Source: Microbacterium sp. BH-3-3-3
GTDB taxonomy: Bacteria; Actinomycetota; Actinomycetes; Actinomycetales; Microbacteriaceae
DNA length: 64,000 nucleotides
Direction: 5' to 3'
Assembly (NCBI RefSeq): GCF_007679045.1
Contig: NZ_VEFS01000002.1
Location: forward strand, 310,001 to 374,000
Made by a program: the position numbers and the translations under genes. Below are positions 26,234 to 35,556 of the stretch, in pieces (the stretch's first letter is position 1; each line of letters begins with the position of its first letter). The notes beneath the pieces were generated by a model. It had not been told where the DNA came from and made no database searches. It saw only the letters and a program-made list of their open reading frames with translations.

Positions 26234-26940
26234 CAGGCCCGGCCCGGGCCGTTCACTCCACCGGAGCACGCGGCGTTCGGCTCGGGGGCGTTCTGGCTGC
26301 GCCAGAACTCCGTGAAGAATTCCGAGATGCGCGGGTCGGACGGGTCGTCGACCTTCAGCTGGTGGTTCCACGCGCTGACCGCGACGGGGGTGTCCATGCC
26401 GGGGTAGGGCGAGAGCAGGGCGTAGCTCGAGGGCATGACGGCCTTGAGGGCGTCGATGCCGGCTGCGTCGACCCGCTCGGGGTCGTAGGTGATCCAGACG
26501 GCGCCGTGCTCCATGGAGTGCACCGCGTTCTCGTTCTGCTGGGGCTCGGTGTAGACACCGCAGTTCAGCCAGATCGGGTTGTGGGGGCCACCCGCGGGCG
26601 GGGTCTGCTCGTAGGTGACGGTGCCCTGCACGTGATCGGAGCGGTTCTCGAACGTCTGCACGCCGTCGATCTCGCGGCCGGTGCTGTTGCCCGCCTGGTA
26701 GCTGGTGGGGGGAGCGGGGGCGAACGCGAACGAGGCGACGACAAGGCCGATCACCACGAGGGCCGCGGTCGAACCGACGACCCACCACACGAGCTTCCCG
26801 CGCTTCCGCTTCGCGACCTGCTTCTGGTACTCCGCGAGCTTCTCCTGGCGCTTCTGCTCGCGCTGCTGCTTCACGGTGAGGTCGATCTGCGCCTGTTTGG
26901 CCGGGTTTCCGCTGGCACGTTTGTCGGAGGAAGAGGTCAT
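26233..26940 (-). CDS. DUF3105 family protein, membrane-anchored
   Basis: The 235-residue protein has a basic coiled-coil-like N-terminus (KQQREQKRQEKLAEYQKQVAKRKRG), one TM helix (about 50-72) and an extracellular DUF3105 domain with HVQGTVTYEQTPPAGGPHNPIWLNCGVY and NAVHSMEHGAVWITYDP. The start at 26940 has only a modest ribosome site. It is translated just before the DUF305 gene, overlapping by one base. The conserved His, Met and Cys residues would suit metal binding; the role is unknown. Confidence 0.9.
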   Translation of the reverse strand: MTSSSDKRASGNPAKQAQIDLTVKQQREQKRQEKLAEYQKQVAKRKRGKLVWWVVGSTAALVVIGLVVASFAFAPAPPTSYQAGNSTGREIDGVQTFENRSDHVQGTVTYEQTPPAGGPHNPIWLNCGVYTEPQQNENAVHSMEHGAVWITYDPERVDAAGIDALKAVMPSSYALLSPYPGMDTPVAVSAWNHQLKVDDPSDPRISEFFTEFWRSQNAPEPNAACSGGVNGPGRA

Positions 26941-27071
26941 GCGCTGTGTTCGTCTCTCTGGTGGGCGGGACGCATCGGCAGCCGCCGACGGGTCCATTTT
27001 ATTCGGGTGAATGAGCTGACGGCCTGGGAGGAACCCGCGAGCCCGGATGGTGGCGCAGGGGGTCTGCGCGC

Positions 27072-27147
27072 TAGTATGAACGAAGTCGAATCGATTCGAG
27101 GTTCGATATTCCCCCCAAAACTTTCTCAGCCCGACCCGTTCGGGCTG
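27072..27147 (+). promoter_or_regulatory. promoter and operator region of the Bcr/CflA-type exporter
   Basis: A TAGTAT -10 candidate is at 27072-27077. Just downstream is a 14-bp perfect palindrome TCGAATCGATTCGA (27086-27099), and further a leader hairpin cagcccga/tcgggctg (27127-27134/27140-27147). The palindrome lies where a repressor would block the start of transcription. No regulator gene is adjacent. Confidence 0.5.
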
Positions 27148-27171
27148 TCCGTGCTGCGAAACGAAACCCCC

Positions 27172-28509
27172 GTGCTCGATACTGCTTCCGTTCCCGTCGT
27201 CTCCTCCGACTCCCGCTCCGCGCAGACGCACACCGGCGCCATCCGCGCGCTCGGCAAGAACCCCGCCACCGCGCCGATCGTGCTGCACCCGGGAGACGCG
27301 ATCCCGTCGTCGCGCCGCCTGCTCTACATCATCGTTCTCGGTGCGCTGACGGCCCTCGGGCCCTTCACGATCGACCTGTACCTGCCGGCGTTCCCCACCC
27401 TCGAGGCCGACTTCCAGACCACCGCGGCCGCGATCCAGCTCACGCTGACCGGCACGATGATCGGCTTCGCGCTCGGTCAGCTGATCGTCGGGCCCCTCAG
27501 CGACAAGGTCGGCCGCCGCGTGCCGCTGCTGTCGGTGACCGCCCTGCACGTCGTCGCGAGCGTGTTCGCCGCTCTCGCCCCGACGCTCGAGACCCTCTCG
27601 ATCGCGCGCGTGCTCATGGGTGCCGGAGCCGCTGCGGGCGGCGTCGTCGCCGCGGCGATCATCCGCGACCTGTTCGGCGGCAAGCGCCTCGTCGTGATGC
27701 TCTCGCGTATGGCGATGGTGTCGGGCGTCGCCCCGGTGCTCGCCCCGCTCGCCGGCTCCGCTCTGCTGCTGGTCATGCCGTGGCGCGGCATCTTCGTGGT
27801 GCTCGCCGTCTACGGTGCGGTCATGCTGGTCTCGGCCATCCTGTTCATCCCCGAGACGCTTCCGGCCGCCCGTCGTGGGGGCCCCGGCTCGACCACCGTG
27901 TGGCAGCGCTACGGCAGCGTCTTCCGCGACCGCGTCTTCATCGGCGTGCTCGTCATCGGCGCGATGACCTTCTCGGGCCTGTTCTCGTACCTGTCGGCGT
28001 CGTCGTTCCTGTTCCAGGTGTCGTACGGCTTCAACGCCCAGCAGTACGGCGTGCTGTTCGCGGCCAACTCGATCGGCGTCGTCGTGGGCGTGCAGATCGC
28101 CTCGCGTCTGGCGGCGCGCTTCGGGCCGCAGTGGGTGCTGGCCGTCTCGACGGCGGTGCTCGTGGTCGCCGGTGGGGCTATCGTGCTGACCGACCAGCTC
28201 GGGCTCGGACTCTGGGGCACGATCATCCCGCTGTTCTTCTTCATGACCGCGTGCGGGTTCACCTTCCCCTGCGCCCAGGTGCTGGCCCTCGATCGTCACG
28301 GCAAGGCCGCCGGCACGGCGCAGTCGATCATCGGTGCGGCGAACTTCGGCATCGCCGGCGTCATCTCGCCGCTGGTCGGACTGCTGTCGGTCGGCTCGGG
28401 CATCACCGCCACGACCATGGCCTCGGTCATGCTGGGCTGCGCGGTCATCGGCGTGCTCTCGCTGTGGCTGCTGGTGCGCCCGCGCACCGTCGAGCGTCTC
28501 GCGCCGTGA
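27172..28509 (+). CDS. Bcr/CflA family multidrug MFS transporter
   Basis: The 445-residue protein has 12 membrane segments starting at RLLYIIVLGALTALGPFTIDLYLPAFPTL, the DHA1 Bcr/CflA signature, and the loop GPLSDKVGRRVPLL. Helix 5 has GAGAAAGGVVAAAIIRDLFGG. It would export drugs with proton antiport. The start is uncertain: I use GTG 27172, giving a 42-residue cytoplasmic N-tail; GTG 27151 and ATG 27076 are in frame but have no better ribosome site. Confidence 0.9.
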   Translation: MLDTASVPVVSSDSRSAQTHTGAIRALGKNPATAPIVLHPGDAIPSSRRLLYIIVLGALTALGPFTIDLYLPAFPTLEADFQTTAAAIQLTLTGTMIGFALGQLIVGPLSDKVGRRVPLLSVTALHVVASVFAALAPTLETLSIARVLMGAGAAAGGVVAAAIIRDLFGGKRLVVMLSRMAMVSGVAPVLAPLAGSALLLVMPWRGIFVVLAVYGAVMLVSAILFIPETLPAARRGGPGSTTVWQRYGSVFRDRVFIGVLVIGAMTFSGLFSYLSASSFLFQVSYGFNAQQYGVLFAANSIGVVVGVQIASRLAARFGPQWVLAVSTAVLVVAGGAIVLTDQLGLGLWGTIIPLFFFMTACGFTFPCAQVLALDRHGKAAGTAQSIIGAANFGIAGVISPLVGLLSVGSGITATTMASVMLGCAVIGVLSLWLLVRPRTVERLAP

Positions 28510-28542
28510 CCCTCGCACCCGTGGGAGCGCACACAGTAGCAG

Positions 28543-28579
28543 AACGGCCCCTGCACGCCCCGCGCTGACGGGGGCCATT
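28543..28579 (+). terminator. terminator after the MFS gene
   Basis: aacggcccc (28543-28551) pairs with ggggccatt (28571-28579) with one mismatch and a loop of 19 nt. No T-run follows. Confidence 0.5.
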
Positions 28580-28612
28580 CCCTCGGTGGCGCCGACCCGG
28601 CATCATGAGGCG

Positions 28613-29311
28613 ATGGATGCCACAGCGACTCAGGACGTGCTCGACACGCGCCCGCAGCGCTTCCGCGCCACCGTCGGCATCGTGCTCGTCGCTCTGGCGT
28701 GCGGTCTGGGCGCGTGGGTGTTCTTCCGCGGCCCCAGCCCCTTCGCGATCGACACGTGGTGGAACCAGCTCTTCGCCTCGGCTCCGTCGCAGCCGGTGTA
28801 CGTCTTCGCGATCTTCATGGACACCGTCGGCGGCCACCTCACCGCGGTGCTGATCGTGCCGGTGCTGGGCGCGGCCGCGCTGTTCTTCTCGCGACGACGA
28901 TGGTCGGCGCTGTACTTCTTGAGCGCCTCGGTCGGCAGTGCGCTGCTCGTGCAGGCGCTCAAGCACACGTTCGGGCGCGCGCGCCCGGAAGACATCCTCA
29001 TCCTCAGCGACTTCGGCTCGTTCCCCTCGGGGCACGCGGCCAACGCCGCGACGATCGCCGTGGTGGCGGCGGTGCTCTTCCCGAAGGTCTGGGTGCGCAT
29101 CGTCGGCGTCGCGTGGGTCGTGCTCATGGCGTTCAGCCGCACGTACCTGCACGCGCACTGGCTCTCCGACACCGTGGGCGGCGCCCTGGTCGGCGCCGGG
29201 GCCGCGCTGATCCTGGCCGCGGCGTTCTCCCGCCTGCGTGCCCGCGACGAGGACCGACTGGCCATCAGACGCGCGCGCAAGGCGGATGCCGAGGCCGCGA
29301 CCTCGTCGTAG
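28613..29311 (+). CDS. PAP2 family phosphatase
   Basis: The 232-residue membrane protein has six predicted helices and the three phosphatase motifs of the PAP2 superfamily: KHTFGRARP (~118-126), PSGHA (~138-142) and SRTYLHAHWLSD (~172-183) with the catalytic His pair. It would dephosphorylate a lipid phosphate such as undecaprenyl pyrophosphate or phosphatidic acid. The ATG at 28613 is 6 nt after CATCAT, a possible leaderless start. It stands alone between MFS and HerA-like genes. Confidence 0.92.
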   Translation: MDATATQDVLDTRPQRFRATVGIVLVALACGLGAWVFFRGPSPFAIDTWWNQLFASAPSQPVYVFAIFMDTVGGHLTAVLIVPVLGAAALFFSRRRWSALYFLSASVGSALLVQALKHTFGRARPEDILILSDFGSFPSGHAANAATIAVVAAVLFPKVWVRIVGVAWVVLMAFSRTYLHAHWLSDTVGGALVGAGAALILAAAFSRLRARDEDRLAIRRARKADAEAATSS

Positions 29312-29321
29312 GCTGACGCGC

Positions 29322-31286
29322 ATGAGCGAGCCCGGTGCCGTGCCCTCCGATCCGACCTCAGCCGATGCCGAGCTGGCGCGTCTTCGCGCCGAGGCGGAGG
29401 CCGCCGAAGCAGAAGTGAGGCTGGCGCGGGCGCGGGCGGAACTCGCCGCGGCCGAAGCCGCCGCCGCACGGGCCCGATCCGCGTCGGGGACGCCGTCGCC
29501 GGATGCCGCGACCCCGGCCGCCGAACAGACGCCGGCGCCCGGCGGTGAGGTCGAATCCGCGACCCCCGCAGCCCCCGCCGCTCCCGCAACCCCCGCCGCT
29601 CCCGCAACCCCCGCCGCTCCCGCACACCCCGCGGCATCGGGAACCCCCGCCCCCGACGCGCCTCTCACCGAAGCGCAGGTCGCGGGCATCGCCGCCGGGT
29701 ACGCCGGAACCGGCGCAGCGCTCGATCTCGGCGTGCTCGTGAACGGGGGACCGGTGCCCGCCGTGCCCGTGCGCATTCCGTTGGCCATGACGAACCGCCA
29801 CGGCCTCGTCGCCGGCGCCACCGGCACGGGCAAGACGCGCACCCTGCAGCTGCTCGCCGAACAGCTCTCGGAGAACGGCGTTCCGGTGTTCGCCGCCGAC
29901 ATCAAGGGTGACCTGTCGGGCCTGGCCGCCGCGGGGACGCCCAGCGAGAAGCTCTCCGCACGCACCGCCGCCCTGGGCCAGAACTGGTCGGCGCGGGCGT
30001 TCCCCGTGGAGTTCTTCGCGCTCGGTGACGATGTGGGTTCGGGCATCCCCGTGCGCGCCACGGTGTCGGGCTTCGGTCCGCTGCTGCTCAGCCGCGTGCT
30101 CGGACTCAACGCGACGCAGGAGTCGAGCCTGGGCCTCGTGTTCCACTACGCCGATCAGAAGGGGCTCGCCCTCGTCGACCTGTCCGACCTGCGGGCGGTG
30201 CTCACCTTCCTCACCGGAGACGAGGGCAAGGCCGAGCTGAAGGGCATCGGCGGCTTGTCGGCGGCGACCGCGGGCGTGATCCTGCGCGAGCTCGTCGCGT
30301 TCTCGGCCGCCGGCGCCGAGACCTTCTTCGGCGAGCCCGAGCTCGACGTCTCGATCTTCCTGCGCACCGACGCCTCGGGGGCGGGCATCGTGAGCCTGCT
30401 CGAGGTGCCGAACGTCGCCGCCCGCCCCGAGCTGTACTCGACGTTCCTCATGTACCTGCTGGCGGAGCTCTACGAGGTGCTGCCCGAGGTGGGCGATGTC
30501 GACAAACCGAAGCTCGTGTTCTTCTTCGACGAGGCGCACCTGCTGTTCCGTGACGCGTCGAAGGCGTTCCTCGAGGCGATCACGCAGACCGTGCGGCTCA
30601 TCCGCTCGAAGGGCGTGGGCGTCTTCTTCGTCACGCAGACCCCGAAGGACGTGCCGGGAGACGTGCTCGCCCAGCTCGGCTCGCGGGTGCAGCACGCGCT
30701 CCGCGCCTTCACCCCCGACGACGCCACGGCGCTGCGCGCCTCCGTGCGCACCTACCCCGATTCGGGTTACGACCTCGAGCGGGTGCTGCAGGAGCTCGGT
30801 ACGGGTGAGGCCATCATCACGGTGATGAGCGAGCGGGGGGCACCCACCCCTGTCGCGTGGACGCGCATCTTCGCGCCCCGCGCCTCGATGTCGCCGATCG
30901 CCGCCGAGACGATGGCCGCGACCGTGACGGCATCCGCCCTCTTCTCGACCTACGGCACGCCCATCGACCGCGAGTCGGCGCGCGAGATCCTCGGTGCGCG
31001 CATGCAGGCGGCGACCGAGGCGCGCGAAGCGGACGAGCGGGCGAAGAAGGAGGCCGCCGACGCCGCCGGATACGCCAAGCAGAAGGCCGCGATCGACAAG
31101 GCCAACGCCGAGGCGCAGAAGAAGGCCCAGCGGGAGTACGACCGCATCCTGAAGTCGACGGCCGCTCCGCGCAGCCGCACGAGCGCGCCCGCCTCGGGGC
31201 TCGACGGCCTGCTGGGTCGCGGGGCCACGAAGAGCATCGTGAACGGCGTCATCCGCGGCCTGTTCGGCAACAGCCGACGGCGCTGA
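29322..31286 (+). CDS. HerA-like helicase domain protein, DUF853 family
   Basis: The 654-residue ATPase has an N-terminal Ala/Glu-rich coiled coil (~10-55), a low-complexity Ala/Pro/Thr linker (~56-115, short AATPA-type repeats) and the DUF853/HerA core: Walker A AGATGTGKTRTLQ near residue 165, Walker B KLVFFFDEAHLLF near 395-407 and the sensor FVTQTPKDVPGDVLAQLGSRVQH. A C-terminal basic coiled coil (EAREADERAKKEAADAAGYAKQK) ends in a short G-rich tail. Start at 29322 lies 7 nt after TAGGCT. YjgR-type proteins of this family have no settled function; a DNA-translocating or toxin-related role is possible. Confidence 0.92.
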   Translation: MSEPGAVPSDPTSADAELARLRAEAEAAEAEVRLARARAELAAAEAAAARARSASGTPSPDAATPAAEQTPAPGGEVESATPAAPAAPATPAAPATPAAPAHPAASGTPAPDAPLTEAQVAGIAAGYAGTGAALDLGVLVNGGPVPAVPVRIPLAMTNRHGLVAGATGTGKTRTLQLLAEQLSENGVPVFAADIKGDLSGLAAAGTPSEKLSARTAALGQNWSARAFPVEFFALGDDVGSGIPVRATVSGFGPLLLSRVLGLNATQESSLGLVFHYADQKGLALVDLSDLRAVLTFLTGDEGKAELKGIGGLSAATAGVILRELVAFSAAGAETFFGEPELDVSIFLRTDASGAGIVSLLEVPNVAARPELYSTFLMYLLAELYEVLPEVGDVDKPKLVFFFDEAHLLFRDASKAFLEAITQTVRLIRSKGVGVFFVTQTPKDVPGDVLAQLGSRVQHALRAFTPDDATALRASVRTYPDSGYDLERVLQELGTGEAIITVMSERGAPTPVAWTRIFAPRASMSPIAAETMAATVTASALFSTYGTPIDRESAREILGARMQAATEAREADERAKKEAADAAGYAKQKAAIDKANAEAQKKAQREYDRILKSTAAPRSRTSAPASGLDGLLGRGATKSIVNGVIRGLFGNSRRR

Positions 31287-31295
31287 CCCCGAGAA

Positions 31296-31344
31296 CGTGG
31301 AAGGGGGCGGATGCCGAGGTGTTCGGCATCCGCCCCCTTCCACG
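31296..31344. terminator. bidirectional terminator between DUF853 and MFS genes
   Basis: Two perfect 22-bp arms, 31296-31317 and 31323-31344, enclose a 5-nt loop between convergent genes. It is the longest perfect stem in the window and includes GGATGCC on one arm and GGCATCC on the other. Confidence 0.9.
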
Positions 31345-31350
31345 TCACCG

Positions 31351-32820
31351 CTACGAGCGGCGGATCGCCAGCGGCATGGTCGAGGTGTCGAGGAAGGGGT
31401 CTTCGTCCTGCCCCTCGACGAGGGCCTCGGCCTCGGCCGGCGTTTCGACCGTGGGCAGCGACCCGAGGAGCGGACGCTTGGCGGTCTCGCTCATCGCCAG
31501 GAGCGCGACGAGTCCGAGCGCGGCGAAGAACATGATGTAGAACGCCGGCATCAGGGTGTTGCCGGTGAGGTCGATCAGCGCCTGACTGAACAACGGGGTC
31601 GTGCCGCCGAAGAGCGAGACGGCGATGTTGTAAGCCACGGCCATCGCTCCGAAGCGCGAGGCCGTGGGGAAGAGCGCCGGAAGAGCGGATGCCGAGATCG
31701 CGACGTAGAACGCCACCGGCACGGCCGCGAGGCACAGCGCGATCATGACGGCCCACAGCTCGCCGATCTGCATGATGAGGAACGCCGGCACCAGCAGCAC
31801 CAGGGCCGAGCCCGCGGCGATCGCATACACGGGCTTGCGGCCGATGCGGTCGCTCAACCGCCCGATGAGGGGGAGCGCGGCCGACATCACCAGCAGCACG
31901 GGAACCGTCGCCACCGCCGCCGTGATGTTCGAGACGCCGACCTCCTTCTCGAGGTAGGTCGGCATGTAGCTCGTGAGGGCGTAGCCGGCGGTGTTGGTCG
32001 CGGCCACGAGAGCGATGCCGATCAGCAGCGCCTTCCAGTGGTGGCGGACGATGCCGACGAGGCCCTGCCGGGCCATCGGGTCGCTCGCGTCGATCTCGGT
32101 CGATCCGCCCTGCTCGAAGGCGGGCGTCTCGGGGATGCGCAGGCGGAAGTAGATCGCCACGATGCCGAGCGGGATGGCGAGCAGGAACGGGATGCGCCAG
32201 CCGTAGTCGATCATCGCGTTCTCGCCCGAGATCGACATGGTGATCGCGGTGGTGATCGCGACGGCCGAGGCGCCCGCGGCGAAGCCGACGTACGAACCGA
32301 CGTCGAGCCATGACGACCAGAAGCCGCGGCGCTTGTCGGGGGAGAACTCCGACACGTAGGTCGTGGCTCCGGCGTACTCGCCGCCGGTGGAGAAGCCCTG
32401 GATCATCTTCAGCAGGTAGAGCGGGATGATCGCCCAGAGCCCGATCTGGGCGGAGGTGGGCAGGAGGCCGATCAGCGCGGTCGCCGAGGCCATCATGGCC
32501 ATCGTCAGGAACAGCACCTTTTGACGGCCGATGCGATCGCCGAGGGGGCCGAGCACGAACCCGCCGAACGGGCGGACCAGGAACGAGATCGCGAAACCGA
32601 GGAGGGTGACCAGCAGGCCCCACGGGGCGGGGACGTCGGAGGCGAAGACCGCGGTCAGCGTCACGGCGAGGTAGCCGTAGATGCCGAAGTCGAACCACTC
32701 CATGAAGTTGCCGACGACGGTGCCGCCGATGGCGGTGCGGACGCGCTTGGTGTCGACGACGATGACGTCGTCGACCTCGAGCCGGGGGGCTCCGGATGCC
32801 GAGGGGGATTTCTCGTTCAT
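31351..32820 (-). CDS. MFS transporter, metabolite:H+ symporter (MHS) type
   Basis: The 489-residue protein begins its first helix with IGGTVVGNFMEWFDFGIYGYLAVTL, typical of the MHS family (ProP, KgtP, ShiA). The loop GPLGDRIGRQKVL and the helix-4/5 motif MIQGFSTGGEYAGATTYVSEFSPDKRRG are diagnostic. It likely imports an organic acid or osmolyte such as proline/betaine or alpha-ketoglutarate. ATG 32820 follows AGAAGG. It is convergent with the DUF853 gene and divergent from the SDR gene. Confidence 0.93.
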   Translation of the reverse strand: MNEKSPSASGAPRLEVDDVIVVDTKRVRTAIGGTVVGNFMEWFDFGIYGYLAVTLTAVFASDVPAPWGLLVTLLGFAISFLVRPFGGFVLGPLGDRIGRQKVLFLTMAMMASATALIGLLPTSAQIGLWAIIPLYLLKMIQGFSTGGEYAGATTYVSEFSPDKRRGFWSSWLDVGSYVGFAAGASAVAITTAITMSISGENAMIDYGWRIPFLLAIPLGIVAIYFRLRIPETPAFEQGGSTEIDASDPMARQGLVGIVRHHWKALLIGIALVAATNTAGYALTSYMPTYLEKEVGVSNITAAVATVPVLLVMSAALPLIGRLSDRIGRKPVYAIAAGSALVLLVPAFLIMQIGELWAVMIALCLAAVPVAFYVAISASALPALFPTASRFGAMAVAYNIAVSLFGGTTPLFSQALIDLTGNTLMPAFYIMFFAALGLVALLAMSETAKRPLLGSLPTVETPAEAEALVEGQDEDPFLDTSTMPLAIRRS

Positions 32821-32961
32821 CCTTCTACCGTTACCCCCATCGCGCTCGCGTTTCCAGTCCAGGCTTTGCGCTCGGCGATTTGCTAGTCCACGGATCCGCA
32901 GACTTCTCCGCCGGAGGTCAAGCCCCCGGCGATGTCGGAGGGGCGGCGTACCGTGACCGGC

Positions 32962-34575
32962 ATGAGCGAGCTCTCCGCCCCCACCGGCCGCGAACCAGCC
33001 CTGGTCGCGCAGCCGCGATCCGACGGGTCTGCACCCCTCGCGCTGGTCCTCGGGGCCACGGGCTATCTGGGCGGGCGGCTCGTGCCGCGGCTGCTCTCGG
33101 CGGGCTACCGGGTCAGGGTGCTCGCGCGCGATCCGCGACGTGTCGGCGCCTTCCCGTGGGGAGACGACGTCGAGACCGCCGCGGGCGACGCGACCGACGT
33201 CGACGCCGTGCGCGCCGCGGTCGACGGCGTCGACGTGCTCTACTACCTCATCCACTCCATGGGCAGCGCCCGCGACTTCGAGGCCACCGACCGGGTCGCG
33301 GCCCAGACCGTCGCCGACGCGGCCTCGGCGGCATCGGTCTCGCGCATCGTGTATCTCGGGGGGCTCCACCCCGATGACGCCACGCTCTCGGCCCACCTGC
33401 GCTCGCGCGTCGAGGTGGGGCAGATCCTGCTGCGCAGCGGCGTGCCCACCCTCGTGCTGCAGGCGGGCGTCGTGATCGGCTCGGGCTCGGCCTCGTTCGA
33501 GATGGTGCGCCACCTCACCGACGTGCTGCCCTACATGCCCGCGCCCAAGTGGGTGCGCAACCACATCCAGCCGATCGCCGTGCGCGACGTGCTGCACTAC
33601 CTGCTCGGCGCTGCCCGCGTCGCCCCCAACGTCAACCGCGCGGCCGACATCGGCGGCCCCGACGTGCTGCGCTACGGCCAGATGATGAACGGTTACGCCA
33701 TGGAGGCGGGGCTGCCGCAGCGCGCGATCGCATCGCTGCCGGTGCTCACCCCGCGCCTCGCCTCGCACTGGGTCAACCTCGTCACCCCGATCCCCAAGGC
33801 GATCGCGCGCCCTCTCGTCGAGTCGCTGCAGAACGACTGCGTGGTCAAGGACCGCGCGATCGACGATCTCGTGCCGCGCCCCGAGGGCGGGCTCATGCCG
33901 TACCGCGAGGCCGTGCGCCGCGCGCTGGGACGCGTGAACGACGACGCGATCGAGACCAGCTGGCAGGATTCCGAGGTGTCGGGTGCCCCGAGCGACCCGC
34001 TGCCCAGCGACCCGGAGTGGTCGGGGCGCCTGGTGTACACCGACATCCGCACCATGACGACGACGGCGAGCTCGGCCCAGCTGTGGTCGGTGATCGAGGG
34101 GATCGGCGGCGAGAACGGCTGGTACTCCTCGCCGCTGCTGTGGGCGATCCGCGGCTGGATGGACCGCCTCGTCGGTGGCGTGGGCCTCGCCCGCGGCCGG
34201 CGCAGCCGCTCGGTGGTCACCGTGGGCGATGCCCTCGACTTCTGGCGCGTCGAAGCGATCGAGCCCGGTCACCTGCTCCGTCTGCGCGCCGAGATGAAGG
34301 TGCCGGGCGGGGCCTGGCTCGAGCTGCGGGCCACCCCCGAGGGCGAGGGGGCGCGGTTCGACCAGCGCGCCCTGTTCTTCCCGACCGGGCTCGCCGGGCG
34401 GCTCTACTGGCTGTCGGTGCTGCCGTTCCACGGCCTGATCTTCAGCGGCATGGCCCGGCGCATCACCGCCGCCGCCGAACACGTGCAGCGCGAAGACCTC
34501 GAGCCGAAGGCGAAGGCCGGGCGTATCGCGCCGGAGATCGCCGAGGTCGAGACGACCGCGGCCCCCTCGTCGTGA
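32962..34575 (+). CDS. SDR-type NAD(P)H-binding protein with C-terminal DUF2867 domain
   Basis: The 537-residue protein has an N-terminal extended Rossmann fold: LVLGATGYLGGRLVPRLLSAGYRVRVLARD at ~27-56 (GxTGYxG) and DATDVDAVRAAVDGVDVLYYLIHSMG. From ~355 a START-like DUF2867 domain follows (TASSAQLWSVIEGIGGENGWYSSPLLWAIRGWMDRLVGG). This two-domain protein is widespread in actinobacteria and cyanobacteria, annotated as a nucleoside-diphosphate-sugar epimerase-like protein; the lipid-type substrate is unknown. ATG 32962 is 7 nt after TACCGT (leaderless). Confidence 0.9.
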   Translation: MSELSAPTGREPALVAQPRSDGSAPLALVLGATGYLGGRLVPRLLSAGYRVRVLARDPRRVGAFPWGDDVETAAGDATDVDAVRAAVDGVDVLYYLIHSMGSARDFEATDRVAAQTVADAASAASVSRIVYLGGLHPDDATLSAHLRSRVEVGQILLRSGVPTLVLQAGVVIGSGSASFEMVRHLTDVLPYMPAPKWVRNHIQPIAVRDVLHYLLGAARVAPNVNRAADIGGPDVLRYGQMMNGYAMEAGLPQRAIASLPVLTPRLASHWVNLVTPIPKAIARPLVESLQNDCVVKDRAIDDLVPRPEGGLMPYREAVRRALGRVNDDAIETSWQDSEVSGAPSDPLPSDPEWSGRLVYTDIRTMTTTASSAQLWSVIEGIGGENGWYSSPLLWAIRGWMDRLVGGVGLARGRRSRSVVTVGDALDFWRVEAIEPGHLLRLRAEMKVPGGAWLELRATPEGEGARFDQRALFFPTGLAGRLYWLSVLPFHGLIFSGMARRITAAAEHVQREDLEPKAKAGRIAPEIAEVETTAAPSS

Positions 34576-34632
34576 GCTTCGCCTGGCCGCAGGCCTGCCC
34601 CGCTCTCGTGTCGCGCCCGTAGGCTGAGCCGC

Positions 34633-35115
34633 GTGCCTCATCACGCTCGCGTCCTCACCGTCTCCGACCGCTCGGCCGCAGGGCTGCGCGAAGACCGCGG
34701 AGGACCCCTCGCGGTGTCACTGCTGCGCGAGGCGGGGTTCGCCTGCGACGACGCGGTCGTCGTGCCCGATGGCGCCGACAGCGTCGAGACGGCGCTGCGC
34801 GCACTCGTCGCGGCGGGACCGGGGCTCATCGTCACGACCGGCGGCACGGGCATCGCCCCCACCGACCGCACGCCCGAGGGCACGGCACGCGTCCTCGACC
34901 GCGAGATCCCCGGCATCGCCGAGGAGTTGCGTCGGCGGGGCCTCGCGGACACCCCGATGGCCGTCATCTCGCGGGGCCTCGCGGGGATCGCCGACCCCGG
35001 CGCCCTGATCGTCAACCTGCCGGGGTCGACCCGCGCCGTGGCATCCGGGATCGCCGTCATCGCCGAGCTCGCCCCTCACGTGCTCGACCAGCTCTCCGGA
35101 GGAGACCACGCATGA
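34633..35115 (+). CDS. molybdenum cofactor biosynthesis protein, MogA/MoaB family
   Basis: The 160-residue protein carries the molybdopterin-binding fold: VLTVSDRSAAGLREDRGG at the start, GLIVTTGGTGIAPTDRTPEGT (TGGTG motif), and NLPGSTRAV near the end. Members adenylate molybdopterin (MogA) before metal insertion by MoeA. GTG at 34633 lies 7 nt after TAGGCT, a leaderless start. It overlaps moaE by 4 bp. It heads the forward part of the molybdenum cofactor region. Confidence 0.92.
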   Translation: MPHHARVLTVSDRSAAGLREDRGGPLAVSLLREAGFACDDAVVVPDGADSVETALRALVAAGPGLIVTTGGTGIAPTDRTPEGTARVLDREIPGIAEELRRRGLADTPMAVISRGLAGIADPGALIVNLPGSTRAVASGIAVIAELAPHVLDQLSGGDHA

Positions 35116-35540
35116 GCGCCGTCCGCATCGCCCGCCTGTCCGAGACGCCTCTCGATCTCGACGCGCACCTCGACGCCGTCGAGGACTCCTCGTCGGGCGC
35201 CGTCACGACCTTCGTCGGGCGCGTGCGCGACATCGACCCCGACGCCACGGGTCAGGTCGTCGCGCTCGAGTACAGCGCGCACCCCGACGCCGAGCAGGCG
35301 CTGCAGCGCATCGCCGAGAGCGCGACCGCCGGCACCGACGCGATCGTCGCGGTCAGCCACCGCGTGGGCCGGTTGGGCGTGGGGGAGGCCGCCGTCGTCA
35401 TCGCCGTGGCATCCGGTCATCGCGCCGAGGCGTTCGAGGTGTGCCGCACCGTGATCGAGACGATCAAGACCGACCTGCCCGTGTGGAAACGACAGGTCGA
35501 GGCCGACGGGACGACGGAGTGGAAGGGCCTGGGCGGCTAG
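35112..35540 (+). CDS. moaE: molybdopterin synthase catalytic subunit MoaE
   Basis: The 142-residue large subunit of molybdopterin synthase converts cPMP to molybdopterin with sulfur from MoaD. Visible are SSSGAVTTFVGRVRDIDPD, VALEYSAHPDAEQAL, VAVSHRVGRLGVGEAAVVIAVASGHRAEAF and the active-site lysines in VWKRQVEADGTTEWKG. It is coupled by ATGA overlap to the MogA-like gene. A short hairpin at 35549-35567 separates it from the convergent gene. Confidence 0.95.
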   Translation: MSAVRIARLSETPLDLDAHLDAVEDSSSGAVTTFVGRVRDIDPDATGQVVALEYSAHPDAEQALQRIAESATAGTDAIVAVSHRVGRLGVGEAAVVIAVASGHRAEAFEVCRTVIETIKTDLPVWKRQVEADGTTEWKGLGG

Positions 35541-35556
35541 GTTCGCTCCGCGCCGC

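Noticed and set aside
27076..27171. ATG 27076 as the start of the Bcr-like exporter
   Set aside because: It lies within the TAGTAT -10 candidate and has no ribosome site; the added 32 residues do not look like family sequence.
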